DNA from: Chloroflexota bacterium
GTDB lineage: Bacteria > Chloroflexota > Anaerolineae > Anaerolineales > Villigracilaceae
Assembly: GCA_013388855.1 (NCBI GenBank)
Contig: JACAEM010000011.1
Span: forward strand, 1-64,000
Reading direction: 5' to 3'
Length of the DNA: 64,000 nucleotides
Shown here: positions 26,332 through 34,823 of the stretch, in pieces
Position numbering within the stretch: the first letter of the stretch is position 1
Layout of the letters: every line of letters starts with the position of its first letter
Translations under genes and position numbers: made by a program
The notes under the pieces: generated by a model
The model's input: only the letters and a program-made list of their open reading frames with translations
Database searches by the model: none
Told to the model about the DNA's origin: nothing

Positions 26332-26730
26332 ATGGCAAATCAAAATAAAGATGTCATCAAGGGGAAAGTTCAAAAACTCGGTAATAGAAAGTTCAAGATC
26401 GAGAAGGGCAAGGATTCAGAAGTCGATATCGACATTGACATCCTGGAAGATGGTGAATACGAGGTGGAGAAACTCAGCCTCGTTGGACTCCCTGATACAA
26501 TGTACGACGGCAATCGCATTACCTGGTTCAATAACTTTGCCATCAAAAAGAACGGACAATATATCAACCAAAAGTTCAAGGTTACGATCTCCGGTCTCTT
26601 GAACATATTGGGAAAGTCGCGGCTGGTGATCTTCGACGGCAATGGCGACCCTTACTACTACACCGGCTCCATCATCAACGACACATTCGAGTTGACAGAC
26701 GGAGATCCCGCCACCGGCAAGGCTCCCTAA
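26332..26730 (+). CDS. Hypothetical soluble protein
   Basis: 132 residues from the ATG at 26332, which has GGAGG upstream. A charged N-terminal third (KGKVQKLGNRKFKIEKGKDSEVDIDIDILEDGEYEVEKL) is followed by a beta-rich region (ITWFNNFAIKKNGQYINQKFKVTISGL, RLVIFDGNGDPYYYTG). No signal peptide or family signature was recognised. Its end overlaps the end of the convergent cyclase gene by 4 bases. Confidence 0.65.
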   Translation: MANQNKDVIKGKVQKLGNRKFKIEKGKDSEVDIDIDILEDGEYEVEKLSLVGLPDTMYDGNRITWFNNFAIKKNGQYINQKFKVTISGLLNILGKSRLVIFDGNGDPYYYTGSIINDTFELTDGDPATGKAP

Positions 26731-29700
26731 CCCGACAGTTTCTGTGACAATTGATGGATGGCACGCCGCCACGGTGCGGCTTCAATGTAGCGCGCGCGTT
26801 CCGATTCGTCAGTGAAGCTTGAGACCCGTCTTTCCAGGAGGCGGGTCGCGCTTTGCAGAATCTGCCGGGAACGCGGATCATTGACTGCTTCAAGGAAGAG
26901 ATAACACGTGAAATAGACGCGCAATGGTTCGTCCGTTCCGTCGAAGTTCGAGCTGCGCCCGAGAAATTCGAGGATTTTTTCCGCTTCCTCACCTGCCGAT
27001 TTAAGATCCCCAACCCGCACAAAGCAATCAACAAGCCCGGCATGCGCCTCCATGGACAGGGAAATCTGCTCCAGATCATCCCGGATGGATACTGAAGTCC
27101 GGTACGCTTCCTGCGCCATTTCATATCTGCCCAACATCAGATAGGCGTGCCCAAGGTACAGGTACGCCCACCCTTCGCCATTTTTCTCAGATATGCTTTG
27201 CGCCAATTCCCTGGCTTGCTGTGCGTATTGAAGGGACTCCTCTGCCATGGCCTGCATCCCGCTGAGAGCGCTCAGATTGATCAGGATGAAAACCGCCTGA
27301 ATCATATCGCCGATTTCCTTTGAGATAGCCAGGGCTTGTTCATGATAGGCGCGGGCGTTTATAAAATCGCCCTGCAAGCCCGCAACAAAGGCCATATTGG
27401 ACAACGCTCCATCCTCCATGTAGCGGTCACCGATTTCACGGGCGATTTGATAGGATTTCCTGTAATAATCGCGGGCAAATGTCAAATTTCCGCCGAAGTC
27501 AGTCTCAAGTTTTGCGAGATGATTCAGGATACGCGCCTCCAGACCCGGGTCTTTGATTCGGTGCGTAATGTCCAGAGCCTCTTCGAGATAACGCCGGGCG
27601 TCGGCAGGCAGACCTTGTTCCATGGCGATCCATCCCATTGTATTGAGAATCCGCGCCTGTTCTTTTTGATTTCCCACCCGACGGTCATTTTCCAGGGTCT
27701 TATTGGCGCGTTGCATCGCCTCGTCCAGCCGCCCCAGATGAAGCAGCGCTGTAGCCCAGACAACCTGTGTGTACAGCGCCAGTTCGGACTCCGCCAACGA
27801 TTGGGAACAATTCTCAGCCAGTTTGGCGTATTCGATTGCTTCCTGATATTCACCAATAAAAAAGTGATAGGCAGAACGAAACATTCTTACCATTGCCCGG
27901 CGGTCTGCATCATCCAGGCGGATGACCCATTGCTCCAGAGATTCCAGGTCTTTCAACTGCATCGCGCGGTTGCCCATGCGTGAGAACAATTCCACACGTT
28001 CTGCAACGATATCGAATTGGGCGGCCAGGTCGCCAGCCGGAACGAATGCCAAGGCACGGGTGAAATAATCCACCGCCTGACTGTTCTGATACAAATTGGA
28101 AGCAGTCCTTGCCGCATGGCGCAGGTAATAAAGAGCTTTTTCCCGCGATCCAGAGTATTCCGCATGGTACGCCAATTCGCCGTAATGGTGCGCCAATTCG
28201 TCGGGATAAAGTTGTTCCAACGCGGCGACTGCCGAGGCGTGCAGTTCCATTCTCCGTGCTTGAATCTGCATGGCATACGCGGCGTCGCGAAGTAGACCAT
28301 GGGTGAAAACGTATCGATAGGGTTGGGTTGGCACCCAAATATCCGCCTGTTCCGCCTCAGAGACCTCCCTATCGGGCGGATTCCGCCCCTTTAGCATCCC
28401 GGCAAGCACCTGCACATCGAACTCGCGTCCGATCACGGCGGCAGTGAGCACCACATCCCGGACCCGGCGCGGCAATTGATCGAGGCGAGCCACCAACAGG
28501 ACAAGAATGTCAGCGGGCAGGGAGGATTCCTGCAAAAACCGAGTCGCCTTCCATCCCTTGCTACTGATTTCCAAAAGGTTCTCCTCCTGCAAGTAGACCA
28601 AAATCTGCTCCGCAAAATAGGGATTCCCTTCTGAACGGGCTTCCAGCAATTCCACCAACTCAGGTGATGGTGTGCCGCCAAGGTAGATCTCCGCCAGGCT
28701 GGCAAGCGCCTCAGTGGACAACGCATCCAGTTCGAGGAAGCTGTCAATCAGGGGTTCCTCAAGAAAAGACTGGATGCCGGCGGGGCGTGAGGAAATGAGC
28801 ACCGAGACCGGGTAACTGGAATCATCGGCTATCAATGCCCGTTTCAAACGAGCAAGGAAAACCTTTGAATCGGAATCGATGAATTGAACATCCTCGAAAA
28901 ACATCAACAGGGGTTGACGGAGACTTTCCGCCTTGATCAGAGTGATTAGAGCAAGAATTGTGTTGTTATAACGGCCTTCTGCATCCAGCTGGCTGAATAG
29001 GGAATCCGCCCAGGCAATATCCAACAGCCCGGCAAGGATGGAACGAGTCCTGTTCAACTCCCGGGCAAGCTCGGGGTCCGGTACCGAGGCGATCAAGTCG
29101 TCCAGCCGCGAGTTCAGGGCAGACCTGCGTTCCTCAAGCCCCTGCCGCGGCGAAATGTCAAAATAACGGAACAGCCACCTCCGCAATGGGTTGAAGGGCT
29201 GCCGCAGGATTTGGTCGGTCATGCAGATGGCGCGCAGAGTCTTTCTCTCTTCGAAGAGGTCCGACAGCATGAACTCACGGATCAAGCGGCTCTTGCCGAT
29301 ACCGGCGTCGCCCGTCACGGCGAGGACGCCGGTGAATTTTCCCTGCCAGAGGGGTGACACAAATTCCTTCAGCCGCTTTAGTTCAGCCTCCCGCCCCACC
29401 ATCTCCCCGCGATACATGTTTTCGGATTCCCGCTTCCGCCCGCGCAACACATGAACCTTTTGCTCGGCGGCAAATCCCTTGAAGCTTTGGGAGCCGACGT
29501 ACTCAAAATCGAACCGGCGGGAGAGACGACGCGCCACCCGCTCGTCCACCCAGATCTCGCCGACGGGAGCGGTCATCATGAAACGAGAGGCCAGGTTCAC
29601 TCCCCAGCCATAGCAGGTGTAGTCCTCACATAGTTCACTGCCAAGGTAACCGGCATGGGCGATGTAATAGGTCACCCCGGCGGTGATGGGGAATTTCATC

Positions 29701-30641
29701 GTCTCCTTCAACTCAAGGACAAAGTTCAAGGCGCGGCCAATATCGTTCTCGTAAGCGACCGGCGCTCCCCAAAGCAGAAGCATATTACAGCCCTTGTCGC
29801 CGAAATCCAGCCGCGTCAACAACCCGCCATATCGTTTCCTCAACCCGAACACCACGCGCATAAAAGAATGCAGTTGGTCATCGGGCAAATCCGGAAACCG
29901 CATGAATAAATTGACAATTTGCCGGAACTCCCCGCGGGCCCCGCGGGTGACGACTTCCTCCGGCATAAAAATTTTGGAAACCTCCAGATCGACCGGGGGT
30001 AGTACAACCGGAATCGGGTTGGGGATTTCTGTCTGGAAGCCCTCAAAACGATGCAAGGAGGCATTAATCGGCTGAGTCTTGATCGCGCCACGCATTAACT
30101 GACTCACGCCATCGGAAAGTATGATTTCGCCAGCGCGGGCGCGATGTTCCGCATGGGCAGAATCATCCACCGCCGCGCCGCGGAAATAATATGTGGCTTG
30201 CTCACCATCCTCCGAACGGAGAATCGCCCACGACACATTCCCCAAAGCCAGTCCCACCTTGATGGAAAAAACGAACCTGCCATAAATCGTCTGGCGCACG
30301 ACATCTGCGCTCACACCCTGCTGAATGATCCAGGCGGAGGTGAGCGCACGCAGGGCCGCATCCTTTTCATCGCCGGTAATCGGATACAACACCATGACGC
30401 CATCTCCCGCAAAACTGACGATTTTCCCGCCGTAATCAAGGATGCTCTTCACCAATGGGTCGAACACATCGCGCATCAAGCCCGCCAGCACCTCCGCGCC
30501 GTGTTGCCCATGCTGCATGAGTGTGTCGGTCATGGTGGAAAAGCCCGACAGGTCCATGAACATGCCCACGGCGGGGAATGCGCCGCTATAACGCCCCGCG
30601 CGATAATTCTCCAGGATGAGTTCAGGCACAATGCGATGCAT
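26727..30641 (-). CDS. Class III cyclase-domain / STAND ATPase / TPR regulator
   Basis: 1304 residues from the ATG at 30639-30641. The first cyclase domain (about 20-190) has a metal Asp in MFMDLSGFS (Asp30) and FAGDGVMVL. A second, degenerate cyclase-like domain (about 240-410; TRLDFGDKGCNMLLLWG) follows. Then comes an AAA/STAND ATPase with Walker A GDAGIGKS near 445 and LMFFEDVQFIDSD as Walker B, and about 10 TPRs over the last ~500 residues. This is the large cyclase-ATPase-TPR architecture. Whether it makes cyclic nucleotide is uncertain, since only the first domain keeps plausible metal ligands. Confidence 0.88.
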   Translation of the reverse strand: MHRIVPELILENYRAGRYSGAFPAVGMFMDLSGFSTMTDTLMQHGQHGAEVLAGLMRDVFDPLVKSILDYGGKIVSFAGDGVMVLYPITGDEKDAALRALTSAWIIQQGVSADVVRQTIYGRFVFSIKVGLALGNVSWAILRSEDGEQATYYFRGAAVDDSAHAEHRARAGEIILSDGVSQLMRGAIKTQPINASLHRFEGFQTEIPNPIPVVLPPVDLEVSKIFMPEEVVTRGARGEFRQIVNLFMRFPDLPDDQLHSFMRVVFGLRKRYGGLLTRLDFGDKGCNMLLLWGAPVAYENDIGRALNFVLELKETMKFPITAGVTYYIAHAGYLGSELCEDYTCYGWGVNLASRFMMTAPVGEIWVDERVARRLSRRFDFEYVGSQSFKGFAAEQKVHVLRGRKRESENMYRGEMVGREAELKRLKEFVSPLWQGKFTGVLAVTGDAGIGKSRLIREFMLSDLFEERKTLRAICMTDQILRQPFNPLRRWLFRYFDISPRQGLEERRSALNSRLDDLIASVPDPELARELNRTRSILAGLLDIAWADSLFSQLDAEGRYNNTILALITLIKAESLRQPLLMFFEDVQFIDSDSKVFLARLKRALIADDSSYPVSVLISSRPAGIQSFLEEPLIDSFLELDALSTEALASLAEIYLGGTPSPELVELLEARSEGNPYFAEQILVYLQEENLLEISSKGWKATRFLQESSLPADILVLLVARLDQLPRRVRDVVLTAAVIGREFDVQVLAGMLKGRNPPDREVSEAEQADIWVPTQPYRYVFTHGLLRDAAYAMQIQARRMELHASAVAALEQLYPDELAHHYGELAYHAEYSGSREKALYYLRHAARTASNLYQNSQAVDYFTRALAFVPAGDLAAQFDIVAERVELFSRMGNRAMQLKDLESLEQWVIRLDDADRRAMVRMFRSAYHFFIGEYQEAIEYAKLAENCSQSLAESELALYTQVVWATALLHLGRLDEAMQRANKTLENDRRVGNQKEQARILNTMGWIAMEQGLPADARRYLEEALDITHRIKDPGLEARILNHLAKLETDFGGNLTFARDYYRKSYQIAREIGDRYMEDGALSNMAFVAGLQGDFINARAYHEQALAISKEIGDMIQAVFILINLSALSGMQAMAEESLQYAQQARELAQSISEKNGEGWAYLYLGHAYLMLGRYEMAQEAYRTSVSIRDDLEQISLSMEAHAGLVDCFVRVGDLKSAGEEAEKILEFLGRSSNFDGTDEPLRVYFTCYLFLEAVNDPRSRQILQSATRLLERRVSSFTDESERARYIEAAPWRRAIHQLSQKLSG

Positions 30642-30658
30642 GAACAAATTGTAGCATG

Positions 30659-30664
30659 TATAAT
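30659..30664 (+). promoter_or_regulatory. -10 box immediately before the SpoU-family gene
   Basis: TATAAT with exactly 6 bases to the ATG at 30671 and no Shine-Dalgarno, predicting a leaderless mRNA. It lies in the 29-base gap between divergent genes. Confidence 0.5.
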
Positions 30665-30670
30665 CACCCC

Positions 30671-31318
30671 ATGACAAAAAGGCTGTTCGAGATCAGGCTG
30701 TGCGAGTCGTGCGGATTGAGATACCCGCTGGTGCAGGAACATCCGCATGGGACGCGGTGCCCGGTCTGTGCAGGCGGGACACGCGTCATTCTCAGCCGCG
30801 AGTTGCTCCTTGAGCCGGAGCATGACCGCCGCCCCACCTCATCGCCCAAAGAGCAAAGGGATTTTTCCGTCCTGCTGGATAACATCCGTTCGGCGTGGAA
30901 TGTCGGTTCGATCTTTCGAAGCGCGGACGGCTTCGGCTTTGCTCACGCCTATTTGTGCGGGATCACGCCCACTCCTGAGAATGAGGCGGTCACCAAGACT
31001 TCGCTCGGCGCGGAGGATTCGGTCACCTGGTCGTATCACAAGGATGCCGTAAAACTCGTCAAGGGGCTGAAATCGGAGGGCTGGAAGGTGTACGCGCTCG
31101 AAGAAAGTACAGATTCGGTTCCCATCTCTCAATTTTCTGCCGACAAGTCACCCGCGGTTCTGATTGTCGGCAGTGAAGTGACCGGCGTGGATCCTGACCT
31201 GCTCGCCCTGTGTGAACGCGTCTTTCACATCCCAATGCGCGGGGACAAGAAATCATACAATGTGGCGATGGCGTTCAGTATTGCGGCGTACGCCATCACA
31301 GACCGCCGCTCTTCCTGA
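30671..31318 (+). CDS. SpoU/TrmH-family RNA 2'-O-methyltransferase with N-terminal zinc ribbon
   Basis: 215 residues from the ATG at 30671. A zinc ribbon (CESCGLRYP...CPVC) precedes the SPOUT domain. All three SpoU motifs are intact: LDNIRSAWNVGSIFRSADGFG with catalytic Asn and Arg, VLIVGSEVTGVDPDLL, and IPMRGDKKSYNVAMAFSIAAYAI. SAM-dependent ribose methylation of tRNA or rRNA is expected; the target is unknown. A paralogue with the same layout but lost catalytic residues lies at 57329-58036. Confidence 0.9.
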   Translation: MTKRLFEIRLCESCGLRYPLVQEHPHGTRCPVCAGGTRVILSRELLLEPEHDRRPTSSPKEQRDFSVLLDNIRSAWNVGSIFRSADGFGFAHAYLCGITPTPENEAVTKTSLGAEDSVTWSYHKDAVKLVKGLKSEGWKVYALEESTDSVPISQFSADKSPAVLIVGSEVTGVDPDLLALCERVFHIPMRGDKKSYNVAMAFSIAAYAITDRRSS

Positions 31319-31391
31319 CCCGGGCGCGAAAATCGGACCGTTGTTGTGATATTATAGTTACAAGAATAACCCGCAAAGAGAGGAGAGAATC

Positions 31392-32078
31392 ATGGCTATC
31401 AAATTGATCGTCCCCGTGAATGGCCCCATCACCCAGTTGTTCGGCGAAAATCCTCAGATTTACAAGAAGTGGGGGTTCCCCGGTCATAACGGCGTGGACT
31501 ACGGCATCGCCAACGGGACGCCCGTGGGGGCCGCTGCGGCGGGCTTTGTTGCCGCCGTTTCGTTCGAGAATGGCGGCTATGGAAATTACGTCAAGCTCAG
31601 CCACAAGGATGGCGCGAAGACCTTTTACACGTATTACGCTCATCTTGCCAGCGCGGCTGTCTCACCGGGGCAGAAGGTGAAAGCAGGCGATACGGTCGGG
31701 TTCAGCAACAACACCGGCGCAAGCACGGGACCGCACCTGCATTTTGGGCTGAGGATCGACGGTGAGAATCCATCCTACAAAGGCTATGTGGACCCCATGC
31801 CCTATTTTATGGGCGGAGCACCGGATACCGAGGAACCAGCGACCGGTGCGGATATGCCCGACGCGGTCAAGCTCCCGAATCTGTCCTTTGAGGTGGCTTC
31901 CGAGGTGTTGAATGTGCGTAACGGTCCGGGCGTGGAATTCCCCATTGTGGGACAACTGCAAAAAGGCGCCAAGATTACGGGCAAACGGCTGCATTCGAAG
32001 AGTGTGTGGATCGAGTATGAACCCGGAAAGTGGTGCGCGCTTGCCTTCAACGGCATCGTCAATTTGAAGATCAAGTAA
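31392..32078 (+). CDS. M23 (lysostaphin-type) metallopeptidase with SH3b domain, no signal peptide
   Basis: 228 residues. The M23 domain (about 1-140) has zinc ligands in GHNGVDYG and HLHFG. An SH3b module (about 165-225; EVLNVRNGPGVEFPIVGQLQKG) could bind cell wall. The ATG has AGAGGAGAG upstream. The N-terminus (MAIKLIVPVNGPITQLFG) lacks a signal peptide, so export is unexplained; phage-derived or lysis-dependent release is possible. A strong terminator follows. Confidence 0.88.
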   Translation: MAIKLIVPVNGPITQLFGENPQIYKKWGFPGHNGVDYGIANGTPVGAAAAGFVAAVSFENGGYGNYVKLSHKDGAKTFYTYYAHLASAAVSPGQKVKAGDTVGFSNNTGASTGPHLHFGLRIDGENPSYKGYVDPMPYFMGGAPDTEEPATGADMPDAVKLPNLSFEVASEVLNVRNGPGVEFPIVGQLQKGAKITGKRLHSKSVWIEYEPGKWCALAFNGIVNLKIK

Positions 32079-32091
32079 ATCCGTTGGAAAT

Positions 32092-32126
32092 AAAACGTCC
32101 CAAAGGCATCGCCTTTGGGACGTTTT
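32092..32126. terminator. Strong bidirectional terminator
   Basis: AAACGTCCCAAAGGC pairs with GCCTTTGGGACGTTT around a 3-base loop, flanked by A and T runs. It ends the M23 gene and the convergent 75-aa gene. Confidence 0.93.
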
Positions 32127-32130
32127 GGAT

Positions 32131-32358
32131 TCAATGCCAGCCGCCTGTCTTGATGCGGTTTCGGATCTCGTCCTGCAGGGCGGAGAGCATCTCGAGGTAG
32201 GCTTCCTTGTTCGAGGGGTTCTCATCGGTGGCTTTTTCCTCCAGCCGCGCCAGCAAAAAGACCACCCATGACAACCACGTGCGGGGGTTGTCCTGCGCGG
32301 AGGCGACTTCCTGCACCGCGGCACGGAGGACATCCCGAATCTCGTCTTCTCTACTCAT
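32131..32358 (-). CDS. Small helical hypothetical protein
   Basis: 75 residues, highly charged and likely all-helical (MSREDEIRDVLRAAVQEVASAQDN...EAYLEMLSALQDEIRNRIKTGGW). No motif was recognised. It uses the terminator at 32092-32126. Confidence 0.55.
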   Translation of the reverse strand: MSREDEIRDVLRAAVQEVASAQDNPRTWLSWVVFLLARLEEKATDENPSNKEAYLEMLSALQDEIRNRIKTGGWH

Positions 32359-32456
32359 GGTTCAAACTCCTGTTGCAGATTCGGCCCTATTGTATCACCG
32401 CGCCGCCTGCATTCAAGCCGACAGGATGGGTTTCAAATACTCTTCGCATACTGCGC

Positions 32457-32945
32457 CTATCGAACTGTGAAACCTGCGCTTGCAATAACGCCATTGTCGG
32501 CATTTAGACGAAACTCCAATTTGTAATCTCCAGCCACAAGCCCTTTCTGATAGCTGACATACGTATAATCCGTTTCTCCATCTGCCCCCCATTTCTGATC
32601 TGGACGTGTAAGGTTATCGAGATATACGCCATTGCCATACCATCTTCTTGTGTATTCTCCCGAATAGTTTCCCTTATACGTCCAACTCACATAAATAATG
32701 CTTGTTCCTTGCGGAATCACTTCCTGCGAGACGCTGCATACATCATGAGTGTCGTCAAAAAATTGACTTTCGCAAAACGCAATATTTTCGATGGACAAAT
32801 CCGCAGAGAGGGAAGGAGCCGGCGAAATCTCCACGATGGGAGGGCGGATGCTTTGTTTACCGGTAACAAATGAATAAATTGCGATTATCGATGCCAGCAA
32901 GCCAATTACAATAACAATTGGGTTTTCAGCAAGTTTCTTTCCCAT
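32457..32945 (-). CDS. Hypothetical membrane-anchored surface protein
   Basis: 162 residues. One N-terminal TM segment (about 9-27) is followed by a beta-rich extracytoplasmic domain. Two Cys (CESQFFDDTHDVC) could form a disulfide. The C-terminal block YQKGLVAGDYKLEFRLNADNGVIASAGFTV resembles an Ig-like or beta-sandwich edge. It lies at the 3' end of the restriction-modification island, on the same strand. No family was recognised. Confidence 0.6.
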   Translation of the reverse strand: MGKKLAENPIVIVIGLLASIIAIYSFVTGKQSIRPPIVEISPAPSLSADLSIENIAFCESQFFDDTHDVCSVSQEVIPQGTSIIYVSWTYKGNYSGEYTRRWYGNGVYLDNLTRPDQKWGADGETDYTYVSYQKGLVAGDYKLEFRLNADNGVIASAGFTVR

Positions 32946-32999
32946 CGAGCACCTCGCTCAAATGATCTCAGACAGCCAAATGACGCCGCGCCAGTGATC

Positions 33000-33290
33000 T
33001 CATCCACTGATCAGAAACACGGTTCCCTCCTCCCACTTCAACGTGGACGATGGCGCTTGTTTTTTTCGCACCTGCTCCGCCATGTCTTTGACGATTTCCA
33101 TGCGCCGCCCCACCGCCCAGGGATATTTTGCATCCCACTCAGCATCGCTTTTCGGGAACCAGATGATGGCAACTGCATCGGCTCCGCCGAATTCCCAGTA
33201 AAACTCGCAGGTGTTCTTTTTGAACAACGAGCCTTCGATGTATTGAATCGTGCCAGAACGCCCTTTGGTGATGATGTTGACCCTTGCCAT
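33000..33290 (-). CDS. Hypothetical protein next to the DUF559 nuclease gene
   Basis: 96 residues, apparently soluble: MARVNIITKGRSGTIQYIEG, then EFYWEFGGADAVAIIWFPKSDAEWDAKYPWAVGRRMEIVKDMAEQV. No known motif was recognised. It starts 12 bases after the DUF559 gene on the same strand, so the two may be co-expressed. Confidence 0.6.
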   Translation of the reverse strand: MARVNIITKGRSGTIQYIEGSLFKKNTCEFYWEFGGADAVAIIWFPKSDAEWDAKYPWAVGRRMEIVKDMAEQVRKKQAPSSTLKWEEGTVFLISG

Positions 33291-33302
33291 GCGATATGCT
33301 CC

Positions 33303-33665
33303 TCAAAAATTGGTATTGTCTTCCAATGACTGCATGATGGCGAGTATAACGCCATCCATGTTCTTCATCACCTCGTTATTCCGAAAGCGGAGGACTTTGT
33401 AGCCCAGCGATTCCAAGTATTGCGTTCTTTCTTCGTCGTACGCGACCTGCTCCAAATGCTGACCCCCGTCCAGTTCGATGATGAGTTTCTTTTTGACGCA
33501 GCAAAAATCGGCAATGTAGTGCCCGATGGCGTGCTGCCTTCTGAAGTTGACTCCCAATTGATCGCCGCGCAGGCGCGCCCAGAGTTTGCGCTCGGCGGGG
33601 GTGAGGGATTTGCGTAACTGGCGGGCTTTTTGGTAGCCTTGCGGGGTGGTTCTGCGTGGGGGCAT
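33303..33665 (-). CDS. DUF559 / very-short-patch-repair-like endonuclease domain protein
   Basis: 120 residues. It has the family pattern LRKSLTPAERKLWARLRGDQLGVNFRRQHAIGHYIADFCC followed by KLIIELDGGQH and KVLRFRNNEV. Asp in IADF and Glu/Asp in IELDG form a PD-(D/E)XK nuclease core. DUF559 proteins are common near restriction-modification loci. It follows hsdS by about 10 bases on the same strand. Its substrate is unknown. Confidence 0.85.
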   Translation of the reverse strand: MPPRRTTPQGYQKARQLRKSLTPAERKLWARLRGDQLGVNFRRQHAIGHYIADFCCVKKKLIIELDGGQHLEQVAYDEERTQYLESLGYKVLRFRNNEVMKNMDGVILAIMQSLEDNTNF

Positions 33666-33674
33666 GAGCAGATT

Positions 33675-34817
33675 TTACCCCCACCCAGCCTCCACCAAAT
33701 CCTTTGGATTTGGGGGAGGTGTCCGAAGGACGGAGGGGGTGAAACTCAGCGCCAGCAGACCCTCGACCCGCGCCACCACACCCGCAAATTCATCTTGCAG
33801 GCTCAGCGGTGGGACAGGGATAACCAGTTCTTTGAGTTTTTCACCAGTCAAATGGGCAATCGTAACTTGTGAAGTAAAGTCGCCCAAGCCGCCAGTTTGT
33901 GCCAGCCACCAAAATAGATGAACAAGATATTCTGATTTCACCAATTCGGCATTTGGGCGAACTCGATGTAATGCCTTCTGAAAATAGCATTCTTCGATTT
34001 GATTTTTCCAAATAGCACAGCGACCCACTTCCCCGCCTTCGCACATCAAAATATCGCCATATTGAAGCCGAAATTCTTTTCGGTCTTTCTCGTCGAAATC
34101 CATTTCGGCAATATCAGACAAATCAAAGCGAAACCATTGAACATTGAAGTTTCGCAAATATTGGCGTTTATGTTTGCCAGTTTGCTTTTTGTCATCAAGC
34201 ATTTTGCCGAGTCGCGACTGGCAAACATCTTCAAACTTTGCTAATTCCCATTTTTTATCATTTACTCTTACGTGCCCAAACATCTCCAAAAACACGGACT
34301 GGAGCAGGGACTCGCCGAGTTCGTGCGCTGTCCGCCGCAGGTGGCGCAGATAGTCGGCGCGCGCCAGCAGGGACGCAATCCGCTTTTGCTCGGTCAGCGG
34401 GGGAAGGGGAATTTTTATGGTTTCAAGGTCTTCGCGTGCAATGGCAGCAAATGTTGAGCCTGTTCCTGCTTTTGCTAATTCAGGTTCGTAAAACCGCAAA
34501 AAGTAAAGCAGAAAATCACGGTCAAGTTTTTCACCAACTCGAATAACCGACAAACCACGTCCAATCGCAGATTTTTCTCGGCTTATATTTGTTGGACCCA
34601 CTGGCGCACGAACAGAAATCAAAATATCGCCAGCCTCAGCAATGCGGCTTGGTTCTGTGCAATAAACTCTTGGCGTTGGGTACATATCGCCAAAATCAGT
34701 TTTGCCTTGATAAAACGGCAGACCTTCTCCAACTGTGTTGTATGTTGAAGAAGGCGGGCTTTGTCCCATGATGACTTGGGCGACATCGGCAAGATACTTC
34801 CAATTCGAATCAAGCAT
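33675..34817 (-). CDS. hsdS: Type I restriction-modification specificity subunit
   Basis: 380 residues. Two target-recognition domains: the first opens with DVAQVIMGQSPPSSTYN, and each ends with the typical conserved-region block, LETIKIPLPPLTEQKRIASLL and LKELVIPVPPLSLQDEFAGVV. It would dictate the DNA sequence recognised by the HsdM methyltransferase. The C-terminal 20 or so residues are encoded by a dispersed GC-rich palindrome (33678-33741). It follows the membrane/TPR gene by 6 bases. The gene is intact although hsdM and hsdR are not. Confidence 0.92.
   Translation of the reverse strand: MLDSNWKYLADVAQVIMGQSPPSSTYNTVGEGLPFYQGKTDFGDMYPTPRVYCTEPSRIAEAGDILISVRAPVGPTNISREKSAIGRGLSVIRVGEKLDRDFLLYFLRFYEPELAKAGTGSTFAAIAREDLETIKIPLPPLTEQKRIASLLARADYLRHLRRTAHELGESLLQSVFLEMFGHVRVNDKKWELAKFEDVCQSRLGKMLDDKKQTGKHKRQYLRNFNVQWFRFDLSDIAEMDFDEKDRKEFRLQYGDILMCEGGEVGRCAIWKNQIEECYFQKALHRVRPNAELVKSEYLVHLFWWLAQTGGLGDFTSQVTIAHLTGEKLKELVIPVPPLSLQDEFAGVVARVEGLLALSFTPSVLRTPPPNPKDLVEAGWG
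33678..33741. repeat. Palindromic repeat forming the end of hsdS
   Basis: CCACCAAATCC pairs with GGATTTGGGGGAGG-type sequence, followed by GTCCGAAGGACGGAGGGGGTG. It supplies the final hsdS codons and its stop region, suggesting insertion into an older C-terminus. Confidence 0.6.
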
Positions 34818-34823
34818 GTGAAC

